In this document: positions 8,161 through 16,441 of the stretch, in pieces
Numbering within the stretch: position 1 is the first letter of the stretch
Layout: each line of letters begins with the position of its first letter
DNA from: Halomonas ventosae
GTDB lineage: Bacteria; Pseudomonadota; Gammaproteobacteria; Pseudomonadales; Halomonadaceae
Length of the DNA stretch: 64,000 nt
Reading direction: 5' to 3'
Assembly: GCF_004363555.1 (NCBI RefSeq)
Contig: NZ_SNZJ01000012.1
Span: forward strand, 54,681-118,680
Position numbers and translations under genes: made by a program
Notes under the pieces: model-generated
Told to the model about the DNA's origin: nothing
Database searches by the model: none
The model's input: only the letters and a program-made list of their open reading frames with translations

Positions 8161-8532
8161 ATGCGTCACTACGAGATCGTCTTCATGGTCCACCCGGACC
8201 AGAGCGAGCAGGTCCCGGCCATGGTCGAGCGCTATACCGGCCTCGTCACCGAGAACGGCGGCACCGTGCATCGCCTCGAGGATTGGGGCCGTCGCCATCT
8301 GGCCTACCCGATCAACAAGATCCACAAGGCTCACTACGTGCTGATGAACGTCGAGTGCAGCGGCGAGACCCTCGATGAGATCGAGAACATCTTCCGCTTC
8401 AACGACGCCATCATCCGCAGCCTGGTGGTTCGTGCCAAGGAAGCCGTCACCGAGGCCTCACCGATGATGAAGCCGGTGGAAGAGAAGCGTGTCCGTCGCG
8501 ACGAGAAGCCGCGCAGCACCGAATCCGCCTGA
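8161..8532 (+). CDS. rpsF: 30S ribosomal protein S6
   Basis: 123 residues from the ATG at 8161, which follows AAGGAGATCCC; an upstream in-frame GTG/TTG extension is not needed. Begins [17 protein letters not shown] and contains the [18 protein letters not shown] segment of S6. S6 binds 16S rRNA together with S18 in the platform of the 30S subunit. First gene of the rpsF-rpsR-(membrane protein)-rplI operon; the Ala/Lys/Arg-rich C-terminal tail beyond residue 100 is variable in the family. Confidence 0.98.
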   Translation: MRHYEIVFMVHPDQSEQVPAMVERYTGLVTENGGTVHRLEDWGRRHLAYPINKIHKAHYVLMNVECSGETLDEIENIFRFNDAIIRSLVVRAKEAVTEASPMMKPVEEKRVRRDEKPRSTESA

Positions 8533-8565
8533 GCCATCCCCTCGCACCTCTGAAGGAGTCTTCCC

Positions 8566-8793
8566 ATGGCACGCTTTTTCCGTCGCCGCAAGTTCTGCCG
8601 TTTCACCGCTGAAGGCGTGAAGCAGATCGACTACAAGGATCTGGACACGCTCAAGGCCTACGTCACCGAGACCGGCAAGATCGTTCCCAGCCGCATTACC
8701 GGGACCAAGGCCCGTTACCAGCGCCAGCTGTCCACCGCGATCAAGCGGGCACGCTACCTGGCGCTGCTGCCCTACACCGACAGCCACCAGTAA
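8566..8793 (+). CDS. rpsR: 30S ribosomal protein S18
   Basis: 75 residues, the standard length, with [20 protein letters not shown] and the basic [23 protein letters not shown] segment. Forms a heterodimer with S6 on 16S rRNA. Starts 33 bases after rpsF behind AAGGAG. Confidence 0.98.
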   Translation: MARFFRRRKFCRFTAEGVKQIDYKDLDTLKAYVTETGKIVPSRITGTKARYQRQLSTAIKRARYLALLPYTDSHQ

Positions 8794-8803
8794 AGCACCG
8801 CGC

Positions 8804-9658
8804 GTGATGTTGTCCGTCGCCCGCTGGATGATGCGCGGCACGCCCCACGCCGCCGCCGGGGCGGCCGCGGCCACCGCGATTCCCTGGCTGTTCTGGCTGG
8901 GGGCCGCCGTGGCGGGCCTGGTCACCCTGCGACACGGCCTGGCCGCGTCGCTGCCGGTGATCATCGCCGCGGCCGTGCCGGCCGGCTGGTGGTGGACCCA
9001 GGGGGACGTCATCCCGCTGGCCAGCGTCCTGCTGGTCGTGCTGATGGCGGTAGTGCTGCGCGCCCGCCTGCGCTGGAGCGAGGCGCTCCTCGCCGGCACG
9101 CTGGCGGGGGCAGCGATGATCCAGCTGGACATCTTCCTGCCGCCGGGCGGGGCAGGGCCGGTGCTGGAGCAGCTGCGCCAGGGCTCGCCTGACATCGCGG
9201 CGATGCTCGCCGAGCTCTCCCGCCAGGGCATGGACACCGAGCAGCTGGCCGGCCTGCTGATCAGCGGCGTGACCGCGCTGATCGTGCTGCTCGCCGCCGT
9301 GGCCTGCCTGGCCCTGGCGCGCGGCTGGCAGGCCGGGCTCTACAACCCCGGCGGGTTTCGCGAGGAGTTCCATGGCCTGCGCCTGGCGCCCCGTGAGCTC
9401 GCCGTGCTGGTGGTGCTCGGGGTACTGGGAGCGGTGCTGGCGCTCCCGGCCCTGGGCATGCTGGCCTGGGTGCCGCTGCTGGTGGCCGGCATCGCGCTGG
9501 TGCATGGTTTTATCGGATTGAAGGGAATGAACGGGCTGTGGCTGGTCGCCTTCTATGTGCTGCTGATCACCACCTGGCCCATGATTCTCATCGTGCTGCT
9601 CGCGGCCTTCATCGACACGTTCGCGGACTTCCGCGGACGACTGGCCCGCAGCCACTGA
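8804..9658 (+). CDS. Polytopic membrane protein between rpsR and rplI (DUF2232-like position)
   Basis: About 284 residues, almost entirely hydrophobic, with roughly eight predicted membrane segments. Two adjacent starts are possible, GTG 8804 and ATG 8807. A membrane protein of this kind occupies the same slot between S18 and L9 genes in Pseudomonas and relatives, and resembles YybS/DUF2232 proteins in topology, but I recognise no catalytic motif and its function is unknown. It begins 10 bases after rpsR and ends 16 bases before rplI, so it is co-transcribed with the ribosomal genes. Confidence 0.85.
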   Translation: MMLSVARWMMRGTPHAAAGAAAATAIPWLFWLGAAVAGLVTLRHGLAASLPVIIAAAVPAGWWWTQGDVIPLASVLLVVLMAVVLRARLRWSEALLAGTLAGAAMIQLDIFLPPGGAGPVLEQLRQGSPDIAAMLAELSRQGMDTEQLAGLLISGVTALIVLLAAVACLALARGWQAGLYNPGGFREEFHGLRLAPRELAVLVVLGVLGAVLALPALGMLAWVPLLVAGIALVHGFIGLKGMNGLWLVAFYVLLITTWPMILIVLLAAFIDTFADFRGRLARSH

Positions 9659-9674
9659 CAAGAGGTTTACGAGA

Positions 9675-10121
9675 ATGGACGTCATTCTGCTCGACAAGAT
9701 TGGCAAGCTGGGCGGTCTGGGTGACCAGGTCACCGTCAAGCCCGGCCATGGCCGCAACTACCTGGTGCCCTACGGCCTGGCCGTGCCGGCCACCAAGGAG
9801 AACATCGAGGCCTTCCAGGCCCAGCGTGCCGAGCTCGAGGCCCAGGCCGCCGAGCGCAAGGCGGTGGCCGAGGCGCGTGCCGAACAGCTCAACGACATTG
9901 AGCTGTCGCTGGTCTCCAAGGCCGGTGACGAGGGCAAGCTGTTCGGCTCCATCGGTCCGCGTGACCTGGCGGAGGCCATCTCCAGCGCCGGGATCGAGGT
10001 CGCCAAGAGCGAAGTGCGCATGCCCCAGGGCCCGATCCGCCAGACCGGCGAGTACGACATCGACCTGCACCTGCATGCCGAAGTCGATGCCACCGTTCGC
10101 GTGGTGGTCGTGGCCGAGTAA
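9675..10121 (+). CDS. rplI: 50S ribosomal protein L9
   Basis: 148 residues, full length. The N-terminal rRNA-binding domain shows [24 protein letters not shown] and [11 protein letters not shown], followed by the long connecting helix (about 41-75, rich in Ala/Glu/Lys) and the C-terminal domain. L9 stabilises the L1 stalk base and affects reading-frame maintenance. Last gene of the operon, closed by a strong terminator. Confidence 0.98.
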   Translation: MDVILLDKIGKLGGLGDQVTVKPGHGRNYLVPYGLAVPATKENIEAFQAQRAELEAQAAERKAVAEARAEQLNDIELSLVSKAGDEGKLFGSIGPRDLAEAISSAGIEVAKSEVRMPQGPIRQTGEYDIDLHLHAEVDATVRVVVVAE

Positions 10122-10162
10122 GGCCAGCGCGACGGCACGCCCGACGGGCGTGCCTCGACAGG

Positions 10163-10194
10163 GGGGGCAAGGAGTGAATCCTTGCCCCCTTTTC
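10163..10194 (+). terminator. Intrinsic terminator after rplI
   Basis: GGGGGCAAGGA and TCCTTGCCCCC form an 11-bp stem with loop GTGAA, followed by TTTTC. A second hairpin (GCACGCCC/GGGCGTGC, 10135-10153) lies just upstream. Confidence 0.88.
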
Positions 10195-10305
10195 GTGTCC
10201 TGCGTCGTGCCATGATTTCGCGGCCTCGTCCTGCCTCGGCCATGGGGTCGGGGCGAGCCATCGCGTAGAATGGGCCTGCCCCTTTCCCCTGAAGGTCCGC
10301 GCACC

Positions 10306-11694
10306 ATGAACGAACCCCTCACCCTCGACCGGGAAACCGCCGCCCTCAAGGTGCCGCCGCATTCGCTGGAGGCCGAACAGTCCGTGCTCGGCGGCCTGAT
10401 GCTCGACAACCAGGCCTGGGACAACGTGGCCGACCGCCTGGTGGCGGATGACTTCTATCGCTACGAGCACCGCCTGATCTTCAACGTCATGGCCGGCCTG
10501 GCCGAGGCGGGGCGTCCGCTGGACGTGGTGACCCTCTCCGAGGCGCTGGAGGGGCGCGACCAGCTCGATACGGTGGGGGGGCTGGCCTACCTGGCGGAGC
10601 TCGCCAGGAACACGCCCTCGGCGAGCAATATCCGCGCCTATGCCGACATCGTTCGCGAGCGCGCCACCCTGCGCAAGCTGATCCGCGCGGCCAGCCAGAT
10701 CGCCGACGGCGCCTTCAGCCCACAGGGGCGCCCCGCGGACGAGCTGGTCGACGAGGCCGAGCGGCTGGTGTTCCAGATCAGCGAGGAGCGCCCCAAGTCG
10801 GGGGGGCCGATCGGCATGAGCGAGCTGCTGACCAAGGCGGTGGATCGCATCGACGAGCTGTTCAACATGCAGGGGGAGATGACCGGGCTCTCCACCGGTT
10901 TTCGCGACCTGGACGAGATGACCTCGGGGCTGCAGCCCTCGGACCTGGTGATCATCGCCGGCCGCCCCTCCATGGGCAAGACCACCTTCGCCATGAACCT
11001 GGTCGAGCATGCGGTGATCTCGAGCGACAGGCCGGTGATGGTCTTCTCCATGGAAATGCCCGCGGACTCGCTGATGCTGCGCATGCTCTCCTCGCTGGGG
11101 CGCATCGACCAGACCCGGGTGCGGACCGGCCAGCTGGAGGACGAGGACTGGCCGCGCCTGACCTCGGCGGTCAACCTGCTCAAGGACAAGCAGCTGTTCA
11201 TCGACGACACTGCCGCGCTCTCGCCCAACGAGATGCGCTCGCGGATCCGCCGGGTGGTGCGCGAGCACGGCAACCTGGCGCTGATCATGATCGACTACCT
11301 GCAGCTGATGCAGATCCCCGGCTTCTCCGAGAACCGCACCGGCGAGATCTCCGAGATCTCCCGCTCGCTCAAGGGGCTGGCCAAGGAGTTCGGCTGCCCG
11401 GTGGTGGCGCTCTCCCAGCTCAACCGCTCGCTGGAGCAGCGCCCCAACAAGCGCCCGGTGATGTCGGACCTGCGCGAGTCCGGGGCCATCGAGCAGGATG
11501 CCGACATCATCGGCTTCGTCTATCGTGACGAGGTCTACAATCCGGATAATCCCGACAACCAGGGGCTGGCCGAGGTGATCATCGGCAAGCAGCGTAACGG
11601 CCCCATCGGCACCGTGCACATGGCGTTCATCGGCAAGTACACCCGCTTCGAGGACTTGGCCCCGGACAGCTACCGCGAGGCCTTCGGCGAGTGA
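10306..11694 (+). CDS. dnaB: Replicative DNA helicase DnaB
   Basis: 462 residues from the ATG at 10306 (beginning MNEPLTLDRE); the frame is open 12 codons further left without a better start. The N-terminal domain has PPHSLEAEQSVLGGLMLD; the RecA-like domain carries Walker A GRPSMGKTTFAMN near 218-230, the VMVFSMEMP and LIMIDYLQLM (Walker B) segments, and the DLRESGAIEQDAD arginine-finger region. DnaB is the hexameric 5'-3' helicase at the replication fork, loaded by DnaC/DciA and partner of DnaG, whose gene is also in this window. No intein is present. Confidence 0.97.
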   Translation: MNEPLTLDRETAALKVPPHSLEAEQSVLGGLMLDNQAWDNVADRLVADDFYRYEHRLIFNVMAGLAEAGRPLDVVTLSEALEGRDQLDTVGGLAYLAELARNTPSASNIRAYADIVRERATLRKLIRAASQIADGAFSPQGRPADELVDEAERLVFQISEERPKSGGPIGMSELLTKAVDRIDELFNMQGEMTGLSTGFRDLDEMTSGLQPSDLVIIAGRPSMGKTTFAMNLVEHAVISSDRPVMVFSMEMPADSLMLRMLSSLGRIDQTRVRTGQLEDEDWPRLTSAVNLLKDKQLFIDDTAALSPNEMRSRIRRVVREHGNLALIMIDYLQLMQIPGFSENRTGEISEISRSLKGLAKEFGCPVVALSQLNRSLEQRPNKRPVMSDLRESGAIEQDADIIGFVYRDEVYNPDNPDNQGLAEVIIGKQRNGPIGTVHMAFIGKYTRFEDLAPDSYREAFGE

Positions 11695-11702
11695 CGGTGC
11701 CC

Positions 11703-11730
11703 TTGAGTCCCGCGACCGGCCCCGTATAAT
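11703..11730 (+). promoter_or_regulatory. Sigma-70 promoter downstream of dnaB
   Basis: TTGAGT (11703-11708), 16-base spacer, perfect TATAAT (11725-11730). It drives the small gene starting at 11765 and lies immediately after the dnaB stop. Confidence 0.78.
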
Positions 11731-11764
11731 GCCGAGCCCTCGAATCACACAGGAAGGAGGCACC

Positions 11765-12058
11765 ATGGCAGGCGGATTCCGACGCGGCAATCGCCGGCGC
11801 ACCCCCAAGCTCGAGGGGCGCGGCGAGCTCCAGTCGATGGAGCGTGAAGGCCCCTTCAAGGAGTGGCTGGGGATGCCGGACCTCTACCGCTACCACCTGG
11901 TGGTGGACGGCGAGGCCTACAGCTACCAGACCGAGGACGCCGAGCTGCCGGTGCAGGTCGGCGACCGGGTGGTGTTCCGCTACAAGGAGACCAAGGCCGG
12001 CAACTGGGTGGACCGCAACTCCCTGGGCAAGGCGATCGATCCTTCCGAATATCAGTAG
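11765..12058 (+). CDS. Small basic protein of unknown function, OB-like C-terminal half
   Basis: 97 residues. The first 20 are Arg/Gly-rich (MAGGFRRGNRRRTPKLEGRG); the rest looks like a small beta barrel with alternating hydrophobic residues (YRYHLVVDGEAYSYQ, QVGDRVVFRYKET). A very strong AGGAAGGAGG ribosome-binding site lies 6 bases before the ATG and a consensus promoter precedes it, so the gene is probably well expressed. I do not recognise a named family with certainty. A nucleic-acid-binding role would fit the basic N terminus and barrel-like pattern, but this is inference. Confidence 0.8.
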   Translation: MAGGFRRGNRRRTPKLEGRGELQSMEREGPFKEWLGMPDLYRYHLVVDGEAYSYQTEDAELPVQVGDRVVFRYKETKAGNWVDRNSLGKAIDPSEYQ

Positions 12059-12192
12059 GTCCGGAACCTGACGAAGCGGTCAGGGTCACAACAAGGTAAT
12101 GTCGACGACACGATACCGTCATCGGGTGCAGCCAGGCTGTGCCCGATCATGTATCCCGACATCATCGACCCGGACATCAGGAGGAAGGACCC

Positions 12193-12495
12193 ATGGAATT
12201 CCAGGAACTGAAAGCCTTCGTGGCCCACCACGACAACTTCGAGATCCGCGTGATCGGCCATGCCGGCAGCCGGTTCTACCAGGTCGAACTGGAGGACGTG
12301 GAGGGGCAGCGCCACATGCTGACCCGTGCCGCCAAGCCGATCCTCTTCCGTTCGCTGGATGACGTCTATCTGGAGCTCAAGCGTGCCGGCATCCATCGCG
12401 CCTACCTGGTCCAGCAGGTGCCCCACGACGAGATGATCGGGCGCGAGGCCCACTACCAGGACCCGCTGACCTCGCGCATGCCGCTGGTCTTCTGA
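12193..12495 (+). CDS. Small protein, probably DUF6482 family
   Basis: 100 residues, starting at ATG 12193 behind AGGAGGAAGGA. Reads as a compact alpha/beta domain (FEIRVIGHAGSRFYQVELEDVEG; KPILFRSLDDVYLELKRAGI). It resembles short conserved proteins annotated DUF6482 in Halomonas and Pseudomonas; function unknown. Separated from its left neighbour by 134 bases containing a short hairpin, and convergent with the DCC-family gene two bases downstream. Confidence 0.75.
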   Translation: MEFQELKAFVAHHDNFEIRVIGHAGSRFYQVELEDVEGQRHMLTRAAKPILFRSLDDVYLELKRAGIHRAYLVQQVPHDEMIGREAHYQDPLTSRMPLVF

Positions 12496-12497
12496 CC

Positions 12498-12905
12498 CTA
12501 CCCCTTGTCACTGACCTGCCGCCGCCGCTGCAGCCAGCGCCCCAGGCGTACCCGGCGGCGGGCGAACCCGCGATACCCCGCATCCATCATGCCCGTGATC
12601 CCCGGCAGGGTGCTCAGCCACACCAGCCGGCGATAGCCCAGCACCGCGTAGAGCGCCCGACTGGCATCCATGCCGATGTACCAGCGGTTGCCGGCGTCGC
12701 GGACGTGCAGCCGGCCCATCATCGCCTCGAAGCTGGTGCCGAGCGCCACCGGATCGAAGTCCGGCGCCTGGATATCCACCAGCCTGACCCGCGCGCGGTG
12801 CGGGTGACGGCCCAGCCAGGCCACCTCGCGCTGGCACAGCGGGCAGTGGCCGTCGTGGTAGAGGGTCGCCGGGGCGCGGGCCTCGAGGGTCCGGTGTCGT
12901 GTCAT
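12498..12905 (-). CDS. DCC-family thiol-disulfide oxidoreductase-like protein (DUF393)
   Basis: 135 residues. The N terminus has LYHDGHCPLCQREVAWL: the D-G-x-C-P-x-C motif that names the DCC family and resembles a thioredoxin-type redox pair (Cys at about 20 and 23). The middle has the conserved MGRLHVRD and YIGMDA segments. DCC proteins are predicted to catalyse thiol-disulfide exchange, but substrates are not known. The start codon overlaps the photolyase stop by four bases (ATGA), so it is translationally coupled to that gene and is likely part of the same light-stress response. Confidence 0.9.
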   Translation of the reverse strand: MTRHRTLEARAPATLYHDGHCPLCQREVAWLGRHPHRARVRLVDIQAPDFDPVALGTSFEAMMGRLHVRDAGNRWYIGMDASRALYAVLGYRRLVWLSTLPGITGMMDAGYRGFARRRVRLGRWLQRRRQVSDKG

Positions 12906-14500
12906 GGTGTCGTCTCCCGCAGGGGCCCGTAGCCCGCCCGATGAGGGCCCTGGCCATGGGTGGATGAATCGTCGGGCGCGCTGTCGAGCCGTGCCAGGAA
13001 GGCCTCGGCCTGCTCGCGCAGGGCCGCGCGCCTGTCGTCGCTCATGCGCCGGAGACTGCCGTAGATCAGCTTCATGCGCGGGTTGCCGCTCAGGGTATCG
13101 GCGTGGCGCTCGAGGAAGGCCCAGTAGAGGCTGTTGAAGGGGCAGGCGTCGGGGCCCGTGGCCCGTTTCGGGTCATAGCGGCAGTGCCGGCAGTGGTCCG
13201 ACATGCGGTCGATGTACTTCCCCGAGGCACAGTAGGGCTTGGAGCCCATCAGGCCCCCGTCGGCATGCAGCACCATGCCTAAGGTGTTGGGCAGCTCCAC
13301 CCATTCGCAGGCATCGGCGTAGACCGCCAGGTACCAGTCGCAGAGCGCCTCGGGTGCCACGTCGCAGAGCAGGGCGAAGTTGCCGGTGACCATCAGCCGC
13401 TGGATATGGTGGGCATAGGCATGGTCACGGGTCATCTCGATGGCGCGCGCAAGGCAGCGCAGGTCGGTATCGCCGCTCCAGAAGGCGGCGGGCAGGCCTC
13501 GGCTCGCCCCCAGGGCGTTGCGACGCTTGTAGTCGGGCATCCGCGTCCAGTAGAGGCCGCGCACGTACTCCCGCCAGCCCAGCACCTGGCGGATGAAGCC
13601 CTCGACGGCGTTGAGCGGCGCTCGCCCCTCGCGGTACTCCCGTTCCACCGCCTCGCACACCTCACGGGGCGCGAGCAGGCCCAGGTTGAGGGCCGCAGAG
13701 AGCCGGGAATGGAAGAGGAAGGGCTCGGCGTCGCGGATGGCGTCCTGATAGCGGCCGAAGTCGGGGAGCAGGTGCTCGATGAAGTGGCGCAGATCCACCA
13801 GGGCCTGGCGGCGCGTCACCGGCCAGTGGAAGGTATCGAGGGTGCCGAAGTGCGCTCCGAAATGCTCCGCCACCAGCGCCAGCACGTCTTCCGTGACGGC
13901 GTCATGGTGGTGGCGCGGCGGCTCGGGAACTGCCAGCGAGTCGGGCAGCGGCTGGCGATTGTCATGGTCGAAGTTCCACTGGCCACCTGCCGGCTTGTCG
14001 TCCTCCATCAGCAGGCCGGTGCGGCGGCGCTGCTCGCGGTAGAAGTGCTCCATGCGCGGCGCCTTGCGCTTCCGGGCCCAGGCGGCGAACGCCTCCGGCG
14101 TCGTGAAGAAGCGGTCATCCTCGATCAGGCGCCAGGGCAGGGCAGCGTGCTCGCGCTCGCCCATCGCCTGCCACAGCCGCCACTCGCCGGGGCGCACTAC
14201 GCGGACCTCGTCACAGCCGTACACGCCGGCCAGGCGCTCCGCCTCGCCCACCAGTGTCTGGGCATTGTCCGGGTCGTCCAGGGCGCTGTAGTGCACCCGG
14301 TGGCCCCGGTCGCGAAGCTCGGCGGCGAAGTGGCGCATGGCGGCGAGGATCAGGGCGATCTTCTGGGGATGGTGGGGCACGTAGGTGCCCTCGGCGGCCA
14401 CCTCGCACAGCGCCACCACCGCGGCTTCCGGCAGGTCGCGCAGGCTGGCCATGGCGTGGCTCAGCTGGTCGCCGAGCAGCAGCACGAGCGGTCGGGGCAT
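12902..14500 (-). CDS. phrB: Iron-sulfur photolyase/cryptochrome (FeS-BCP, PhrB type, probable 6-4 photolyase)
   Basis: 532 residues. Starts with the photolyase-related domain (LVLLLGDQLSHAMASL) and contains the FAD-binding region with FIRQVLGWREYVRG and HHIQRLMVTGNFALL. Four cysteines at 349, 437, 440 and 453 match within one residue the [4Fe-4S] ligands known from Agrobacterium PhrB (350, 438, 441, 454). This subfamily repairs (6-4) photoproducts using light and FADH-, with a ribolumazine antenna. It heads a two-gene operon with the DCC protein and is transcribed divergently from hemH; the shared upstream region carries the TGTACA element also found before the cryptochrome-DASH operon. Confidence 0.95.
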   Translation of the reverse strand: MPRPLVLLLGDQLSHAMASLRDLPEAAVVALCEVAAEGTYVPHHPQKIALILAAMRHFAAELRDRGHRVHYSALDDPDNAQTLVGEAERLAGVYGCDEVRVVRPGEWRLWQAMGEREHAALPWRLIEDDRFFTTPEAFAAWARKRKAPRMEHFYREQRRRTGLLMEDDKPAGGQWNFDHDNRQPLPDSLAVPEPPRHHHDAVTEDVLALVAEHFGAHFGTLDTFHWPVTRRQALVDLRHFIEHLLPDFGRYQDAIRDAEPFLFHSRLSAALNLGLLAPREVCEAVEREYREGRAPLNAVEGFIRQVLGWREYVRGLYWTRMPDYKRRNALGASRGLPAAFWSGDTDLRCLARAIEMTRDHAYAHHIQRLMVTGNFALLCDVAPEALCDWYLAVYADACEWVELPNTLGMVLHADGGLMGSKPYCASGKYIDRMSDHCRHCRYDPKRATGPDACPFNSLYWAFLERHADTLSGNPRMKLIYGSLRRMSDDRRAALREQAEAFLARLDSAPDDSSTHGQGPHRAGYGPLRETTP

Positions 14501-14516
14501 GATCCTTCTCTCAAGC

Positions 14517-14541
14517 TGTACAAATCCTGTTCATAGTACAA
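14517..14541 (+). promoter_or_regulatory. TGTACA-type operator between photolyase and hemH
   Basis: TGTACAAATCCTGTTC (14517-14532) matches 14 of 16 bases of the element at 27781-27796. The cores TGTAC (14517) and TGTTC (14528) are 11 bases apart; a further GTACAA follows at 14536-14541, which reads TTGTAC on the minus strand. It lies 17 bases upstream of the photolyase ATG and 73 bases upstream of hemH. Best guess: operator of a CarH/LitR-type MerR regulator. Confidence 0.6.
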
Positions 14542-14613
14542 CTTCATCCCACCCCGGGCGAGCGGGCTGATAGACTAGTTGTCACCGTCTCATCGATCCC
14601 AAGGAGCACCCGC

Positions 14614-15702
14614 ATGACCCCCCCGAATCCGGACAAGGCCTCCCACGACCTGGATGCACCGGGCAGCGGCCGGCTGGCCCATGCCCCGGCCGACCACCCG
14701 CCGGTGGCCAGGCCGAAGGTCGGCGTGGTGCTCGCCAACCTGGGTACGCCGGATGCTACCGACTACTGGTCGATGCGCCGCTACCTGAGCGAATTCCTCT
14801 CCGACAAGCGGGTGGTCGACTACCCGGACTGGAAGTGGCAGCCGCTGCTGCAGCTGATCATCCTCTCGCGTCGCCCCTTCAAGTCCGGTGAGGCCTATCG
14901 CGGCATCTGGAACACCGAGCAGGACGAGAGCCCGCTGCTGACCATCACCCGGGAGCAGACCCGCAAGGTCGCGGCCGGGCTCTACGCGCAGTACGGCGAT
15001 GACGTGGTGGTGGACTTCTGCATGCGCTACGGCAATCCCTCCACCGACAGCGTGCTGAAGCGCATGCAGGCCGCGGGCTGCGAGCGGATCCTCTTCTTCC
15101 CGCTCTATCCGCAGTACGCCTCGCCGACCACGGCCACCGCCAACGACCAGGCCTTCCGCACCCTGATGACGCTCAAGTGGCAGCCGGCGATTCGCACCGT
15201 GCCCGCCTACTTCGAGCATCCCGCCTACCTGGAAGCCCTGGCGAGTTCGGTGCGTGAGGCGTACGAGGCCGCCGAGACGCCCCCCGAGGTGCTGGTGGCC
15301 TCCTACCATGGGGTGCCCAAGCGCTACCTGCTGGAGGGTGATCCCTACCACTGCCAGTGCCAGAAGACCACGCGTCTGCTGCGCGAGCGGCTGGGCTGGT
15401 CAGAGGACGCCATCCAGACCGCCTTCCAGTCCAAGTTCGGTCCCGAGGAGTGGGTGGGGCCGGCCACCGTGGAGCACGTCGCCGAGCTGGCCCGTCAAGG
15501 GAAGAAGCATATCGCGGTGGTCTCGCCGGCCTTCTCGTCGGACTGCGTGGAGACCCTCGAGGAGATCGAGGAGGAGATTCGTGACGCCTTCATCGAAGCC
15601 GGTGGCGAGACCTTCACCTACATTCCCTGCCTGAATGATCGCGACGACCACATCGCCGCGCTGCTTTCGATCATCGATAACGAGCTGGGTGGCTGGGTGT
15701 AG
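14614..15702 (+). CDS. hemH: Ferrochelatase
   Basis: 362 residues, typical length. After about 30 variable residues comes GVVLANLGTPDATDYWSMRRYL, then FFPLYPQYASPTT and SYHGVPKRYLLEGDPYHCQC (with the His that binds porphyrin and metal), and VVSPAFSSDCVETLEEIEEE near the C terminus. The enzyme inserts Fe2+ into protoporphyrin IX in the last step of haem synthesis. It is divergent from a photolyase and shares its regulatory region; hemH is also found beside photolyase/litR genes in Pseudomonas putida. Since free protoporphyrin is a photosensitiser, light-linked expression would make sense. ATG follows AAGGAG. Confidence 0.97.
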   Translation: MTPPNPDKASHDLDAPGSGRLAHAPADHPPVARPKVGVVLANLGTPDATDYWSMRRYLSEFLSDKRVVDYPDWKWQPLLQLIILSRRPFKSGEAYRGIWNTEQDESPLLTITREQTRKVAAGLYAQYGDDVVVDFCMRYGNPSTDSVLKRMQAAGCERILFFPLYPQYASPTTATANDQAFRTLMTLKWQPAIRTVPAYFEHPAYLEALASSVREAYEAAETPPEVLVASYHGVPKRYLLEGDPYHCQCQKTTRLLRERLGWSEDAIQTAFQSKFGPEEWVGPATVEHVAELARQGKKHIAVVSPAFSSDCVETLEEIEEEIRDAFIEAGGETFTYIPCLNDRDDHIAALLSIIDNELGGWV

Positions 15703-15740
15703 GCCCTGCCACTGCTTGTCGAACCCTGTCCACCCGGCAT

Positions 15741-15763
15741 CGGGCCCGCCACTGGCGGGCCCG
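15741..15763. terminator. Hairpin between convergent hemH and phaG
   Basis: CGGGCCCGCC/GGCGGGCCCG, a perfect 10-bp stem with a three-base loop between two convergent stop codons. No T-run is seen, so its strength as an intrinsic terminator is uncertain. Confidence 0.6.
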
Positions 15764-15770
15764 AACGGTG

Positions 15771-16163
15771 TCAGCCGTGGCCGCGATCCGGGTGGGGCAC
15801 CGGCTTCTCGCCGATCTCCTCGTCACGCAGCTCGGGCGGGTTGCCGCGGGTCTTGTCCTCGTGTCGCAGCTGCAGGTGCAGGCCGGTCTTGGCCAGCAGG
15901 TGGGCGCTGACCGGCGCGGTGATGAACAGGAACAGCGTGATCAGCATCTCCTGGATGTCGGGCTTGCCGTCGATCACCCAGAAATAGAGCATCGAGGCCA
16001 CCAGCATGCAGCCGATCCCCAGGGTGGTGGCCTTGGTAGGCCCGTGCAGGCGCATGTAGAAGTCGCGCAGGTGGGCCATGCCCAGCGAGCCGATGAAGGC
16101 GAAGGCGCCCCCGGCGACCAGCAGGAAGGCGATCACGCCCTCGAGGAACACGTACAGCGTCAT
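15771..16163 (-). CDS. phaG: Mrp-type Na+/H+ antiporter subunit G (cluster 1)
   Basis: 130 residues with three membrane segments and the MrpG signature GSLGMAHLRDFYMRLHGPTKATTLG. The hydrophilic C-terminal tail (ending HPDRGHG) is charged and cytoplasmic or periplasmic. A small subunit needed for assembly of the Mrp hetero-oligomer, which expels Na+ (or K+) in exchange for protons. Start chosen at ATG 16163, eight bases after the phaF stop. Last gene of the leftward six-gene operon. Confidence 0.93.
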   Translation of the reverse strand: MTLYVFLEGVIAFLLVAGGAFAFIGSLGMAHLRDFYMRLHGPTKATTLGIGCMLVASMLYFWVIDGKPDIQEMLITLFLFITAPVSAHLLAKTGLHLQLRHEDKTRGNPPELRDEEIGEKPVPHPDRGHG

Positions 16164-16171
16164 GGGGCCTC

Positions 16172-16441
16172 CTATTCGATGATGTCGCCGCGCAGCAGGT
16201 ACTTGCAGACCGCCACGGTACTGATGAAGCCGAGCATGGCGATCAGCAGCGCCGACTCGAAGTAGGTCTTGGTATTCAGCCAGAGTCCCATCAGCACGAT
16301 CAGCGCGATGGAATTCACGTACATGGTGTCGAGCGCCAGGATCCGGTCCGGCATGTCCGGCCCTATCGTCAGGCGGTAGACGTTGAGCAGCAGGGCCGCC
16401 ACCACCAGTGCCATGCTGGTCCACAGGGCAATGTCTAGCAT
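16172..16441 (-). CDS. phaF: Mrp-type Na+/H+ antiporter subunit F (cluster 1)
   Basis: 89 residues, three membrane helices, with RLTIGPDMPDRILALDTMYVN, the conserved RxxxGPxxPDRxxALD motif of MrpF. The ATG at 16441 overlaps the phaE stop by 7 bases, a sign of translational coupling. Confidence 0.93.
   Translation of the reverse strand: MLDIALWTSMALVVAALLLNVYRLTIGPDMPDRILALDTMYVNSIALIVLMGLWLNTKTYFESALLIAMLGFISTVAVCKYLLRGDIIE

Noticed and set aside
14533..14550. A third 11-bp-spaced TGTAC core in the photolyase/hemH copy of the element
   Set aside because: The expected position (14539-14543) reads CAACT; only two in-register cores are present, plus an inverted GTACAA out of register. The match therefore rests on the 16-base identity.
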